A DNA stretch of 64,000 bases from the NCBI GenBank assembly GCA_015847255.1, contig JADLZK010008794.1, positions 221,253 through 285,252 of the forward strand, in the 5' to 3' direction. A program made the translations under genes and the position numbers. The notes beneath the pieces are model-generated. The model worked only from the letters and a program-made list of their open reading frames with translations, had not been told where the DNA came from and ran no database searches. Shown here piece by piece: positions 21,114-33,163 of the stretch (position 1 is its first letter; every line of letters starts with the position of its first letter). This stretch comes from Hyparrhenia diplandra (Eukaryota > Streptophyta > Magnoliopsida > Poales > Poaceae).

Positions 21114-21825
21114 GGTACGGACCGTACCACGAAACCCCAACCCCTTTGCTAGCCCCCCACCTTTCTTGCTTGATTGCTTGATTGATCCGCCAACCAGCAC
21201 AACCCCGTTCCTTTTGTCTAGTCCGCACGAGATAATCCACGAATCCTTCGCTGCTCTGCTTGTATTCATTCTGTTTCTTGGATGGATTTGGGTTCAACTA
21301 CTTCACTATTTGTTAGTAGAAAAAAAAATAGTAGTATCGCTCGATCGATCATGCGCCGCGCTTGTTAGTTGTTACTGATGATTGGATTGGTTCGTTTGCG
21401 TGCTGATGATTCGGTCCACAGGGTAGTTAGGATTCCCCTCATACTCCTAGCCGGTAACGCAATGTAGCATTCAGCCATGTCTGCAGTGCAGGGCATTCAT
21501 TCATTCTGAGAGACTTGTCAACAGACCAGGGTTTTGTTTTGTGGGGAGGGGGATTTTCGTTTCCCTTCCCCATTTCCCCTGACTGAGTAACTATGTTTGC
21601 TTCTATGTCTAGTGGCCATCTTGGTTTCTCCCGTAACCCACTTCATTGATTTCATATGTGTCATCTTTGCCCAATCACCAATGTCTTCATGTACAACTTG
21701 CTCAGTTCCTTCATTAGCTTTGCCCTTTGGTCCCACTGTATTATTTTTTTTTTTGGGTGTGAGGACTGGGCATTGTACTGAGAGACATTGATTGAGCTGT
21801 TGCGCATCATTTTGGTACTCCATTC

Positions 21826-21975
21826 TATCTACGAGTTCAGTGACTGGAGCTTCGGCTCTTGCTTTACCTCCATGTGCTTGCTAGTACATATCAAGGCGAC
21901 TATCTACGAGTTCAGTGACTGGAGCTTCGGCTCTTGCTTTACCTCCATGTGCTTGCTAGTACATATCAAGGCGAC
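21826..21975. repeat. Perfect 75-bp tandem duplication
   Basis: The unit starting TATCTACGAGTTCAGTGACT at 21826 is repeated without any visible difference at 21901. It lies in the inferred leader intron of the DCD-kelch gene. Confidence 0.95.
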
Positions 21976-22542
21976 ATTTAGGAACTTGGAGCAATCACAT
22001 TTGTTCGAGTTCATTACCAACCTTAACCTGAGACACTGACTTTGTAATGTAGCTGCATACTACTCATCATTGAAATTCAGTTTGCATTATTATTACTGTC
22101 ATCACTAAATTGTGCAATATTGGCCACTCCCAAATTCAAATATTTGTGCACCGTGAAATGAAAAAGAAAGTCTCAGCAAGGGTTATCTGCTCACTTTAAT
22201 ATGTAGGGATTACTTAATTATGCTTGCCTTCTTTTTCTGTTGTGAATCAGAGAAAACAAGGCTGAAAATATACTATGCAGCAAGTGACAGTTTTCTTGAA
22301 CTGTAACTCTAGTGTAAAATAAGCTGTGTCAAATGATACGGTGATATCAATCTGTAGTATCTACATTTGCATTACTGTCATTTGATCTTTGCTTTCACGC
22401 TTAGAAAATAAGTACTTGTGATTCTGAAGAATGTTACCATTTCTTGCCTCATCAAACATGCATGCAACTGGATATTGATCAACTAGACAGTGTAGTATAT
22501 TTATTCCTTTCCTTCTGTTTCTTATCATGCTAGTGTCAGTAC

Positions 22543-23666
22543 AATGGTGGCGAGCAAATCTTCGTGGAGCCAAGTTGTAAAAAAAATACCAGGCCAACAA
22601 ACCAGTCCATTCCAGTAAGAAACCTCCAATCACAAGACCTTGGAGCTGTGATATTTGGTTGCACAAACAATACCATTGCAGAATGTCACTCACGGCAGCT
22701 TTTTGGTATCTTCTCTAAGCTTTGTATTTACAAAACTGAGCTACCCCTTTAATGCATTTGTTGTTTTTCCTGTGAGGGGAGTATATCACTCCATGCCTCC
22801 CAAAGAACATCAACTAGTTGAGCGATCTACTGACTTAGTTACCATTTTGTCATGTTTCAGGTTTGCCAAAATCACATATTTCATATGTAAGAAACATTAA
22901 GGAAGGACTACCTCTCTTCCTCTTCAATTATGATGATCGCAGATTGTATGGTATTTACGAAGCTGCAGGGAGTGGCAAGTTCTGTCCTGAATCAAATGCA
23001 TGGTCACATGATGGCAAGGGCAAAACAAGCTATCCTGCCCAGGTACAATCCCTGTGGTCAGTACTTTGAATGTCATCTTCTTTTTCGCTCTCAGTAAAAT
23101 GGCTTCTATATTCATGCCCTTTTATTTGTTTAGGTTGCAATGCGGGTAAGGGTGTGGTGTTTCCCACTAGCAGAGAATCAGTTTAGAAATGCTATCATAG
23201 CCAATTACTATCAAAACATACCCGGTGTTGCTGGCCAGAAGCTTCATTTTTTCAAGTTTGAATTGGATCATGCACAGACATGTGTTTTGATGGATATGTT
23301 TACTCCTTCTCCTTCTCCCAACAATTTCTGGATGCCCCCTGCCACAGGACCAGCTAATGAGCATGGGAGAGAATTATTGCTGTCACCTGGATGGGCACCA
23401 GAGTGTGAGGTGAACAATAACCTCAAATCAGAAAAGGTTGTAAATTCATATGCAGACATAGTGAAGAAGAACAATTTTGAGGAAGGTCGGACAGGAGATG
23501 TGGATGCAGAGCTTGCAAGCTCGGGTAATGAATCTTCGTGGTTTCGATGAACCGGATTGTCAATACACATCACCAAAGCGGGACAATGACTATGCACCGC
23601 CGATAGGGTCGTTCCTTTGCAACAACATCGCGATCCCGATAAGGGGGAAAATTCTCGAGCTTTGAT
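22543..23666 (+). pseudogene. DCD (Development and Cell Death) domain exons of a DCD-kelch gene
   Basis: Three exons with good splice sites are readable: 22543-22705 (donor GTATCT), 22861-23042 (acceptor TTTCAG, donor GTACAA) and 23134-23666 (acceptor GTTTAG). They encode LGAVIFGCTNNTIAECHSRQ, then LPKSHISYVRNIKEGLPLFL, then YGIYEAAGSGKFCPESNAW, YPAQVAMRVRVW and KLHFFKFELDHAQTCVLMDM. This is the DCD domain, found in plant proteins linked to stress and programmed cell death. Two lesions are visible. An A8 run at 22579-22586 throws the ATG (22543) frame into a stop before the domain, and near 23545 the frame shifts so that FDEPDCQYTSPKRD continues in another frame. Confidence 0.85.
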
Positions 23667-24060
23667 CGGGTGTTACAAGGGAGCATGCATTTTTTCCTCG
23701 TCAGCAGTGGCATTCTGATTTTTTATGCCAATGCTACTGAAACCGAAGATGATGATGCATGATGCATATAGCTGCAAGTATGCCCAAGAGGTCAAATGTG
23801 CAATTCGGATGGGAACTCTAATTTGCCGTAAAACCTTAGATTCTGAAATTGATAAGCTGTCCTTGGGGCATTCTAATTTTTCTCGTGGAGTTATTGGACT
23901 CGAATCATGCACGAAGCTAAGGTTGTAACTTTGAACTCGATGATATCTCGCATTCCATTTTATCATCCTTGTTTTGTGCTTCAGTTTAGTCCGGCTAACA
24001 TGCTTAGTTCTTGTCTATCTATTGCAAAATTTCTCACACTAATTTTGTTTGCGGTGATTG

Positions 24061-25080
24061 ATGTAGTTAAAGAGTTATCCGGACGAATAGAGGTCATGGA
24101 GCGTATGTGTCTCTTCTTTATGTTGTAACCTCATGAAAATCCTTGCATCTGTTATACCAAACCATGGAATCTTAATTTTATGGAAATGTTATATGCACAA
24201 AAAATAAAACTAGAAATTGCACTTCGAATAGATGTGTTGATAACTTAACAAGAAAATATAGGAACCAAGAGATTAGAGCAAACGACATCACATTGAGTAA
24301 ATCTTTGTATATTATTGTACTGATACTAGACTGCATGAGTGTAGATCTGTAGGATTGCAATAGCTAAATTTTGCATTCTAGAATGGCTAAATTTGATATG
24401 TGGCATTAACAGGGAGAATCCATTAGATACTTATGTAGTGTTTTTGGTTCAAGGATACCTAAAGAAACGGAAGAAGTAAGACAGGATGAAATGAAAAGAT
24501 TTTTCCATTATTTTTCTAAATCATCTCACATCTACTTATGGGGTGTTTGGTTGGTGGAATGATGTGGTCCATCACCATCTCACTCTCTAGTTTTTTGTTT
24601 GGCTTGTGGAATAGAATGAGTTGATCCATGACCACCTCATTCCTCACAAGCTAATAATTAGTATTAGTACGAGGAATGAAGTTATTCCATTGAGGAATGG
24701 GCTCATGATGAATCACTCTATCTAGAACAAGTTGATTCCTCAAACCAAACAGATCAGTAGTTTCTAATCAATCTTTCATCTAGGATCCTCTATGATCGAT
24801 TGTTTAACCTCTGTAGTCCACTCTTTCAATACGGGGAAGTGGAGAAAAAGGATGCAAACCCAAAGTCTAGGAAAAACATCTCATTTCCTCGGCAAAAAAC
24901 GTTTTGGTGGTTACATCTAATTTATGTTCAAATGCAGGCTTGGTCCAACAAAGAAGTCAAACATTTACAAGGGGTGAATGAGAGGTTACCGAAAAGAATT
25001 GTTGAACTAAAGGGAACAATTAAGACATTGAATTCTAAAATAGATCCTTTGACCCTAGATGATTCACTTAATCGTTTGTA
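24061..25080 (+). pseudogene. Coiled-coil linker exons of the DCD-kelch gene
   Basis: One exon reads DVVKELSGRIEVMER (about 24058-24103). Another, after acceptor AAATGCAG at 24930-24937, reads AWSNKEVKHLQGVNERLPKR then IVELKGTIKTLNSKIDPLTL. Both have heptad spacing and lie between the DCD and kelch parts, as in plant DCD-kelch proteins. The second exon runs into TAG at 25079 while the kelch segment continues in another frame. Confidence 0.6.
24540..24754. mobile_element. Small MITE in a DCD-kelch intron
   Basis: Ends GGGGTGTTTGGTTGG and CAAACCAAACAGATC form an inverted repeat around TGTTTGGTT. The length is about 215 bp and there is no coding. A clear target duplication is not seen. Confidence 0.45.
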
Positions 25081-25085
25081 GAACA

Positions 25086-27315
25086 ATGTTTGGGTTCGAA
25101 GATGTCATTTATCTAGTTGGTGGATTTGATGGCTTCTCATTTTTTGCCATCACTAGACTCTTTTTCCCCTTCATTGGACGTATTAACACCCCTCAAACCA
25201 ATGGACGTTGGCAAGTCATATACCTCAACTGTTGCACTAGAGGGCAAGATATTTGTTCTTGGTGGTGGTGATGGTGCTTGCTGGTTTGATACAAAGGTTA
25301 CTACTTGGCTTCGGGTTTAGTTCCCTCTTGAGCTCTCGTATTTCAATTGCTGTTGTCGATTCGCATTTATCTTTTGTATGAAGTTGACCGTTATGACCGG
25401 CCGTAATGATTGGTCCACATGCCCATCATTGACTCGTGACAAGGGGAGCCTTGTGGGGTTAGTGTCAATGGGAGAATCTATGCATTTGGTGGTGGAGACG
25501 GATCTGAGTGCTTCTCGATGTTGAGATGTTTTATCCTACACATGGGAAGTGGATACGTAATCAACCTATCTTTGGAAAAGGTATCACTTTCTACCATTTA
25601 TTTGTTCTAGAGTCCGAAAGCTTTTCTTCTCATATATTACTCGATGAAGCACTTTGTAGAAGTAGAACATGCATAAATTTACCTAAGACACAAACATGTT
25701 GGGAAAATAATAACTATTTACTCATGGAAAACTTTGTAATTCTGCAAGTGAAAGAAAAGCGCCTCGGTCCCATTTCAATTTCATGTACCGTCCTTTTTGG
25801 GAAAATGTTTGCTTCGACACAAATCTCCACATAATATGATAAACTCTTTAACTTGACTGATTTTTGTCACACTCGTTCTTCAGCGCTTTGCTCTAGCCGG
25901 TGTGGCACTAAATGGTGTGATTTATGCCGTTGGTGGCTTCAATGGTGTACAATATCTGAGGTGCTGTAATTTTCCTGCCTGTACTTGACTGGTTAAACCT
26001 CTCAAAATCACACCATAGGCTGCCAAGAAGCAAGTTTTATGAATAGTTTTGATCTGGTGGAAATACAACTGCTCATAAAACTTCCAAACGTCTCAAAACA
26101 GCTTAGTTAAACCTCATGTGCCACCCTATGGTTTAGTGCAAATCTGAATAAACTGAATTATTTCATAAATGTTCATTAGCCTATAATGACAAAGTGATAT
26201 TTGAAGTGGGAGGAACACAATAATACTTTGTGCTAACTTTTCGATGTGTATTGCCGCCTGGCTGAAAGACTCGATCCTCGGGAGGCTAACGGAAAATGCC
26301 GCCAAAGATGAGTGCAGGAAGGGGTCGTCATACACTTACAAGTGTTTAATGAGAAGATGTATGTCATGTAACTCTTTCTTTTTATATCAAAACAATGAAT
26401 TGAAGATATGTAGGAAGTTCCTTTCAAAAATATGCTATATAACGTGTGCCCAGCAAATGAAAGGGGAGAGGGTGCATCAGGGTGTACACTATCCTTTGTT
26501 GATGTATTTTGCCTTTGTATGTTCTTCCGCATTCTCGATTGGTGGATATGACACCGGGGCTAAAGCAATGGTGGCCACTTTGTTGAGGTGTATGAGCCAA
26601 GAATGCCATCATGGGTGATGGTTGAACCCATGAACTACACCAGAGGATACCATTCTTCAGCTGTGCTCGGTGGCTCAATATTCACCTTTGGTGGGGTGAA
26701 AGGTGAAGCGGATACAATCTTGGATGTGGTAAGTAGTTATGCCAATTGATAATTTTCTTACCATGCCCATTTGACTTTCAATAACTCAACTATAAGTGGA
26801 ACCAAGAATCATACATCCAAAACCTTGTACTTAACTAGTAACTACCAAGGCTTGATAGTGAGGCGATCATCGAACCTCAGATCGCTAAGGGTCTGCATGC
26901 ATCAACTGCATATATTGATTACTATCAAGTGTCATACAATTCTTGGCATCAAAGTGTGTACTATTTTCGGATAAACACGGAATCTTGGGTTCCTTGAGGA
27001 CTTAGTTTTCATTATTTTGCTTTTACCGTCCCTACTACATATACCATTTTGTTATCATTTCAGGTGTCTAGTGCATTTTATCTCGAACAAGTGAACATGA
27101 ATTCTTTGGTTTCCTGAAGTACCCCTGTTTTGGTCATTGTTTTTTTTTTTTTTCTCAGTATATAATAATTGTCAAATACTTGTGGTGGCTAGCAAGTTAA
27201 GCATTGGTGTGTGATTTGTCGTGGAACGCTACAAGGAAGGGTGTGGTCGGGTGACAACAGGGGTTGAAGTCGATTGGCAAGAGATGCTCTTTGCTTTCAA
27301 AGCAATTGTTCTCTA
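25086..27315 (+). pseudogene. Kelch-repeat exons of the DCD-kelch gene
   Basis: Several kelch blades with the GG doublet are readable: GFEDVIYLVGGFDGF (25087), STVALEGKIFVLGGGDGACW (25220), GVSVNGRIYAFGGGDGSECF (25458), RFALAGVALNGVIYAVGGFN (exon 25884-25960), SIGGYDTGAKAMVATL (26536), and YEPRMPSWVMVEPMNYTRGY then AVLGGSIFTFGGVKGEADTI (to donor GTAAGT at 26729). A terminal piece near 27219-27315 gives ERYKEG and, in another frame, GLKSIGKRC. Kelch blades form a beta-propeller for protein binding. At least four frame changes and an in-frame TGA show that the gene is dead: in the first blade near the T7 run at about 25138, near 25530, near 26300 and near 26580. Confidence 0.8.
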
Positions 27316-27329
27316 TAGTTGCCTACAAA

Positions 27330-27750
27330 AGTATGGGCGAGATAGTGTTACTTCTAAAAACCAAGTGATAAGGAAACCGATATTAGGTAAAACTTAGAAG
27401 GCTCTTGGAGTATTGCTTAGCCTCGAATCGACGACCAAGTGATCGGGAAACGGATATGGGCATGATGGAGGTCTTGGTATTATTAGGTAAAAAATACATT
27501 TTATTAGGTAAAACTTAGAAGGCTCTTGCTTAGCCTCGATCCGAACCGACAAATGCACATGATGGAGGTCTTGGTCCTCTTAGCTTCGAATCGGAGAACG
27601 TAAAACATTGAGTTGTGTGTGTCGCCCGTGTTGGTGATGCAGAACACCGTATGGTGGATGTGCTTGTACTTAACTAGTGTTGAAATGGCACTTCTTCCAA
27701 TGATGAAATCAAGATTAGCTAGCGACACAGATGCCGCTGTCATGTGATGC
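27330..27750. repeat. Short internally duplicated block after the kelch gene
   Basis: The phrases 'aaaacttagaaggctcttg', 'gcttagcctcgaat/cc' and 'catgatggaggtcttggt' each occur twice between 27385 and 27590. No gene is seen. Confidence 0.6.
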
Positions 27751-28130
27751 CATATAATCGGCATCAAACAAGAGAGGATGGCGTAATGGCTTTTGTTCGT
27801 ACGTTCACCTCGAACTTAAAGCACTCACGATTCTATTCCTTGCTTCTTGTCGCTTAAAATTTAGAGGAAGTAACGTACCGATGCTTATATGCTTTGTTTC
27901 ATTCTTGGCACCTTTACTTTCTCTTTTGCAAAGCATCATGAGGTAGCACTTTTTGTAAAGATGCTGGTTGGTCATCACAACATCTTTGTTATAAAGACCT
28001 GGACACAACCATTTGCATGCCCAGCTATCAGTGTATTTAATAAAGAGAGTGTATTTAATAAAGAGAATCCTGAAACAGCTTTATTTACACACCGAAGAGC
28101 TTGACACGAATTTGTTTTACTGCTGATAAC
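27750..28130. repeat. Duplicated intergenic block, copy 1 (matches 36070-36780)
   Basis: GGCATCAAACAAGAG, TTGGCACC-TTACTT, AAGATG-TGGTTGGTCATCAC, AAGACCTGGACA-AACCATTTGC and TTTATTTACACACCGAAGAG occur in this order here and at 36070-36780, with about a fifth of positions changed. The other copy also carries a 316-bp MITE that is absent here. Confidence 0.85.
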
Positions 28131-28560
28131 AAGGTTGACAAGTTGTGGAGTTCAAACATATAAAATTACTGAATTTAGGGGCATTCCAGATGCTAATAAC
28201 AAGGTTGACAAGCTGTAGCATGTGGACCTCAAAGATGAAAAGATATCTAAATGACTGACTTTAGGAGCATTCCAGTCTCCGGATGGTAACAACACAATCA
28301 CCTTATGAATAATTTGTTGTATATTCATGCCGTAAACGAAATTATCTTTCAACTATTGCCTTTCAAGGATCTTATTATTATCGATTAAATCCTTTACAAG
28401 GACAAAAGATAAAGCTTTATTTTTCAAAAATGGTACTACAAGTTTAAGAGTAACATTTTGTCAAAGTTTCTAATATCAAAATATATTGTACACATGGTAT
28501 CAAAGATTTCAAGTATTTGTCGATTTCGCAAAGAGCTTTGGTCAAATTCATGCTTTCGAT
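28090..28560. repeat. Local repeat, copy 1 (matches 29750-30180)
   Basis: ACAAGCTGTAGCATGTGGA, CTCAAAGAT, TATCTAAATGACTG, GGCATTCCAGA and TTTCAAGTATTTGT recur in the same order at 29750-30180. Within this copy an 80-bp piece is itself doubled (near 28128 and 28196). Confidence 0.75.
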
Positions 28561-29740
28561 TTTTACTAGGACATCCAAGAGCTTCCATATACTAGCAAAG
28601 ACAATTGCCCATATTTGATAACAGATAACTTTTTGATTGCTATTAATAAGATTTTTCTCGTATTTGATATAGTGACAAGTAACAACCCTCGAGAAAGAAA
28701 CATAAAGTAAGGACTATTTCGATATTAATCTTATTCAGATCACACCTTATGCGATTCGTAAATGTGATTACGCTAAAATTGACAGATTGGCTACCACTCT
28801 ACTTGTCTACATTTGAAATACTACCAATATTACTCAGAGAAATTGAAAGAAAAATCTATTTGCAGTAAAAGTTTATGTATTCTCAAATTAAGACCAAAGC
28901 TAATTTTACAAGGTGCGTAATAGTGGAATTACCGCTGCATAAATGCAGCTACTCACATAGCATTTCGACGAAAAAGTTGTGGGCCTACAAGACATCTTAC
29001 CTAGCAGTTTCAACTGCAGTACATAGCTACTAAAAACACTTCTACCATTTAACAACCCTCTCCTACGTAGTACAAAACATACACAACAAGCATATCCCAT
29101 CGACCAAACAACAGATGACTAGATGAACAATCATCGTGGAGTGGACATACATCAAATATAGCTTGTACATCCGCTTGATCAAGCCACAAATTTTTCAGGC
29201 GCCGGGTATCATTGTGTATGACTTGACGGCGGCAAGAACGTAACCTTGTTCCACACCTCACGCATGTGTAGTGTGCAGAACTTCCACAAACCGAAAGCAA
29301 GTAGTGCCGCCGAGATGAGGTACTCGGTGGACCCACAAAGCAGCCCTCAAATATGTTGGGACATGAGGAGGCGGGGATTCCAGATTTGCCCCGTCACAGT
29401 TCAGAGTGAAAATCTTTTTCAAGTATTGTACCGACAAAACATAAACATGCTAATAAAGAAACTTATAGATCAAGTTCGCTTACTTCTTGTAAGACATCCA
29501 TGAATGATCGTGCTGCCCTCTTTCTCCAAAGCTTTCCCTTGCCTTGTCTTATGTTTCATAATCTTGGACTTTTTTTTTTGCATGAGAACTGTATAAAAGA
29601 AAACAGGAAATAAAAGATGGCTTACATCATTGAACTAAAGTTATCAGTGGGTACAAAGCATTAAATGGACATCCACAGATGCACAACCCATAGACTATAT
29701 AAGTATGTAATGCAAATGCAGCATTTAAAGAAATTGTGAA
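28560..29740. other. Intergenic DNA with one possible minus-strand exon remnant
   Basis: Near 29330-29235 the minus strand reads STEYLISAALLAFGLWKFCT, a possible membrane helix, then LHMREVWNKVTF. It has stops close by and no identifiable family. The rest is AT-rich without recognisable features. Confidence 0.3.
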
Positions 29741-29749
29741 CCCAACTTC

Positions 29750-30180
29750 TGCAGTTTACAAGCTGTAGCATGTGGAGTTCAAGAATACATAAATTACTGA
29801 CTTTAGAGGAATTTTAGAGGCTAACAACATGGGTTCACAAGCTGTAGCATGTGAACCTCAAAGATATCTAAATGACTGGTTTTAGAGGCATTCCAGAGCT
29901 AATAACACAGTCAACTTACGAATAATTTGCATTGTTGTTCATGACAGATTTGTTAAAAGCAAATGTGTCCGCTTAATATTTTCTTTCAAGGATAATTTTA
30001 ATCTTACTTTTGAATCCTTCGCAGAATGACAAGAAATAAAAAAATGTTTCTTATTCTCGCAAATTGATACCGCAAGCAACATCAAAATATGTCATACACA
30101 AGAAATCAGATTTCAAGTATTTGTGTTTGCAAAGAGCAAAGATTTTTCATTGAGTTTGTGCATACCGTATTTTCACATCG
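29750..30180. repeat. Local repeat, copy 2
   Basis: This is the second copy of 28090-28560, diverged with several small gaps. Confidence 0.75.
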
Positions 30181-30829
30181 GGCATTACTATATGAAGATA
30201 ATAAAGGAGAAAGAAAACCGACCAGTGGTCTTCCTCATCCGTGGATCCATTACTCATCATCATTAAGATCTACCACCTCAACCCCAAAGATTATCACTCT
30301 CAAGAGCTTCAAGGCGAGCTAATGCAGCCTCGCATGGTATTACGATAGGGAAGTATTCATAGTGGTGCGGCAGAAGATGAAGGATAATAATTTTGGGGGC
30401 ACAGCGATTGATCAGCATACTATAAGAACAAAATGGTCTCAATATGAATGGAAGCTGAGTTAACAACTCCATCAAATCCTTCGGTAAAGAGTCATGAAAG
30501 ACACAGGCACCAGAATACACGTGACACATAATCAGTGTTGACCCGGGATAGAAATATTTTTTCTATTTTGTCAATGATGCCAATTCCTTCTTATCTTAAA
30601 GAAATAATATAACAAATAATACTAATAAGGCTACTACTTGAAATGTTCCTTGCATACTCCTTGTCCTTAGATGCCATGCCAATGATGCCAATTCGGTTTT
30701 GGAGACTATTTTGACCTCAGCAGCTTGAGCAAACAAAAATGTCGAGAGAGCTCGCAATTCTAACTTCAACACATTGAATACCGTGAGAGGAAACCGAAAC
30801 CGGCGGGAAGCAAGAGCGCTGAGTCCAAT

Positions 30830-31240
30830 CCGCCGTTACCCGGGCGCGGTTGTCCGAGCCGGAGAGCGCGACGCCATGCGCTGCGGGCCACGCGGCGGCG
30901 GCGGCGCGCTGGTCCGGGCGGAACGTTCGACATTTCCCTCCTCCCCATCCATCTCCGGGTCGGCAATAGCGGCGGGGGCGGCCTTGCGCTGGATGAGGAG
31001 AGTAGGAGACAGCATGTGTGTGGAGAGTGGAGACGAGAGGGCGCGTGGGATTGATGGGCGGCGCGGGCGCCGGCGGTCGACTAGGTGCGGCGGCGTCCAG
31101 TGGCCGCGGTGGGGAGGGACAGGGACAAGTGGGGATGATGGACTAGTGGGCTACTCCGTGGGCTTGCCTTGTGTGTGTAACGGATTGCTGGATATTGGGC
31201 CGGGCCGTCCGGTTTGCAGGCAATGCGAATTAAGAAAAAA
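30830..31240. repeat. GC-rich duplicated block downstream of DUF4220 copy B (matches 51020-51270)
   Basis: GGGCGCGGTTGTC, GGAGAGCG-GACGCCATGCGC, CCATCTCCGG, GCGCTGGATGAGGAGA and CTGGATATTGGGCC are shared with 51030-51260, downstream of copy A. A frame at the other copy reads MRVAMRRVRALVRRNDPMFS, so an exon may underlie both, but here it is disrupted. The shared position after two DUF4220 genes supports a segmental duplication. Confidence 0.75.
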
Positions 31241-31342
31241 AAAAACCCTCTTTAAAAAAACACACGCACTATCCCCTCAAAAAAAAAAGAAAAGAAAAAA
31301 AAAGCACTATCTCCCATTCCAATTTCCAAACCCTTATGCTAT

Positions 31343-31518
31343 CTCAGTCCCAAAATAAGTATGCGTCTCACTGCACAAATATTGATTTAAAAGTTTATGT
31401 TACTATCAGTCTAATGATACTTATTACGTATCATAAGTTTTAATATTTTATATGTTCTGTTAGATTTTTAAAGTAACTTTTTGAAAAGCAAGATGTGTCT
31501 TATTTGGGATGGAGGAAG
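31343..31518. mobile_element. Stowaway-like MITE
   Basis: It starts CTCAGTCCCAAAATAAGT after TA and ends GGATGGAGGAAG before TA. The end pattern matches the CTCCCTCCGTCCC family. It has no coding and its ends are decayed. Confidence 0.65.
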
Positions 31519-32600
31519 TAAGTGGCATCCTACTGCTAGCTGCTACAATGGCATGTTCCATAATAAATAATTAAATAACTTCATGGTGAGATAAGAGAGA
31601 CACAAGGTAAAATAACGGGAGAATTAGAAATCTGGCCCCTGAAAAAAATTTGTCTTAGGAATGTGGGCCCTTTTTATTTTGGGAATTTTGACTCAAAACG
31701 AAACTTTGTTAGGTTTATAAAATTTGAGGGATTTACAAGGGTAAAACCCTAAATTGTTCTTTTTCTCGATTAACACAAACAGTCGGCCCCTATATTTATA
31801 TGAGGGATTTACAAGTGCTAATGGGCCAGGCCCATTAGTCTTTTTATGTTTCACTCTAATTTAATTAATAAAAATACCTAATAAAGTTATTTTAATAAAT
31901 AAATATTCAGTCACGATGCTTAGGCTTGGGAATTTTTTTGCTGAGTGTGACAGCAGTGTCTTGGTGTTTGGTCGTTCTACACAAACAAATCATATTTGAT
32001 ATTTTTTGTTTACATTTTCTTGTGTGTAGTCACCACCGTGTTCTGGTTGAGATCCATGTGTCTAGTAGAGGTATTAGAGATTAAAATATTTTTTATTTTT
32101 ATGTGTGCATACACTTATGCACATATGCATTGTCTAGTTCGATCAGATGTGACATACAAGACTACAACCAAACACGAGTAAATTGCGCCGCAGAAGCCAG
32201 ATATAGTCATCCAATTAGAATCTTAAACAATTACATTCCTTGTTCTGCTGCGTGCAAACTTTGACACCAATGGACGGGACGCTCTGCTTTTACATGCAGC
32301 AGCAACAGGGCTAGTAATATATCATGCCCACAATGGACGGGTGAAACAAAACACTATGGGAATGGGAAATCAAAAGTTGGAAACTTGTGACTAGCTAGGT
32401 GATGAACCATTCAAATTTCAGAAATTACAGTGCTTTGGAAAAACAACACTATTACACGGGAAAAAAGGAAGGGAAATAGTAAACAGCATTGGTAGCTTTT
32501 TTACACTCACAGGCAAATGAGAAGCAAGAACAGTAGAGATCGAGTAGCAGTAGCGCGTCCACGCACAAACAGACTTGAAAACAAAAATACCAGCATATCA
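31519..32600. other. Intergenic DNA 3' of DUF4220 copy B
   Basis: AT-rich, with short frames only. A TGGGCCAGGCCCA palindrome lies at 31824-31836. Nothing further is recognised. Confidence 0.4.
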
Positions 32601-33001
32601 TAGATGAGTGATGGTCAGACCATGTCGTCTTCAGCCACGCAACAAATCTCGGAAGTCGATGGAGCAACGCCTGCGCTAGCGTGAACCTCGAAAGTCGATG
32701 GAGTGGTGATGCCGGTGGAGACCTTGCAACAAGTCGATGGTGGAGCAGCCGACGGTGGTGGAGCATTGCCATCGTCGTTCCCTTCATGTGGAACGCTTGG
32801 TGGCTCCTCGCTCTGCAGCTTGTCGGTGAAGGTCTCCATCCCCATGTGGAAGAGCGTGAGCCAGACGTAGGAGAGGAACTCGCCGCCTTCGCCCAAAGCC
32901 TTGGCATGGAGGTACCCCCTGCATCTGCTAGCGGAGAAGCAGAGCATCTCCACCCAAACACGCTGAATCTCTTCCCACATGTTCTTCTCATCACCCTTAT
33001 C

Positions 33002-33163
33002 CAACAGCCTTTGGGCAAGAGCCCAGGCATCGTCGATGAGTTTTGCTTTGGAATGAGCTCCCTTCTTCTTGTTTGATTCTTCCAACAGCCTTTGGATAAG
33101 AGCCCAGGCGTGGTCGATGAGTTTTGCTTTGGAATGACCTCCCTTCTTCTTGTTTGATTTTTC
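33002..33163 (-). repeat. 81-bp in-frame tandem duplication in copy B
   Basis: Two 81-bp units start with CAACAGCCTTTGG on the plus strand (33002 and 33083). Each encodes 27 residues, with the core SNKKKG-HSKAKLID. Only about eight bases differ, so the duplication is young relative to the gene. Copy A lacks it. Confidence 0.9.

Noticed and set aside
31620..31840. A possible LTR or viral remnant suggested by TTTATATGAGGGATTTACAA
   Set aside because: No partner repeat, primer site or coding motif was found nearby.
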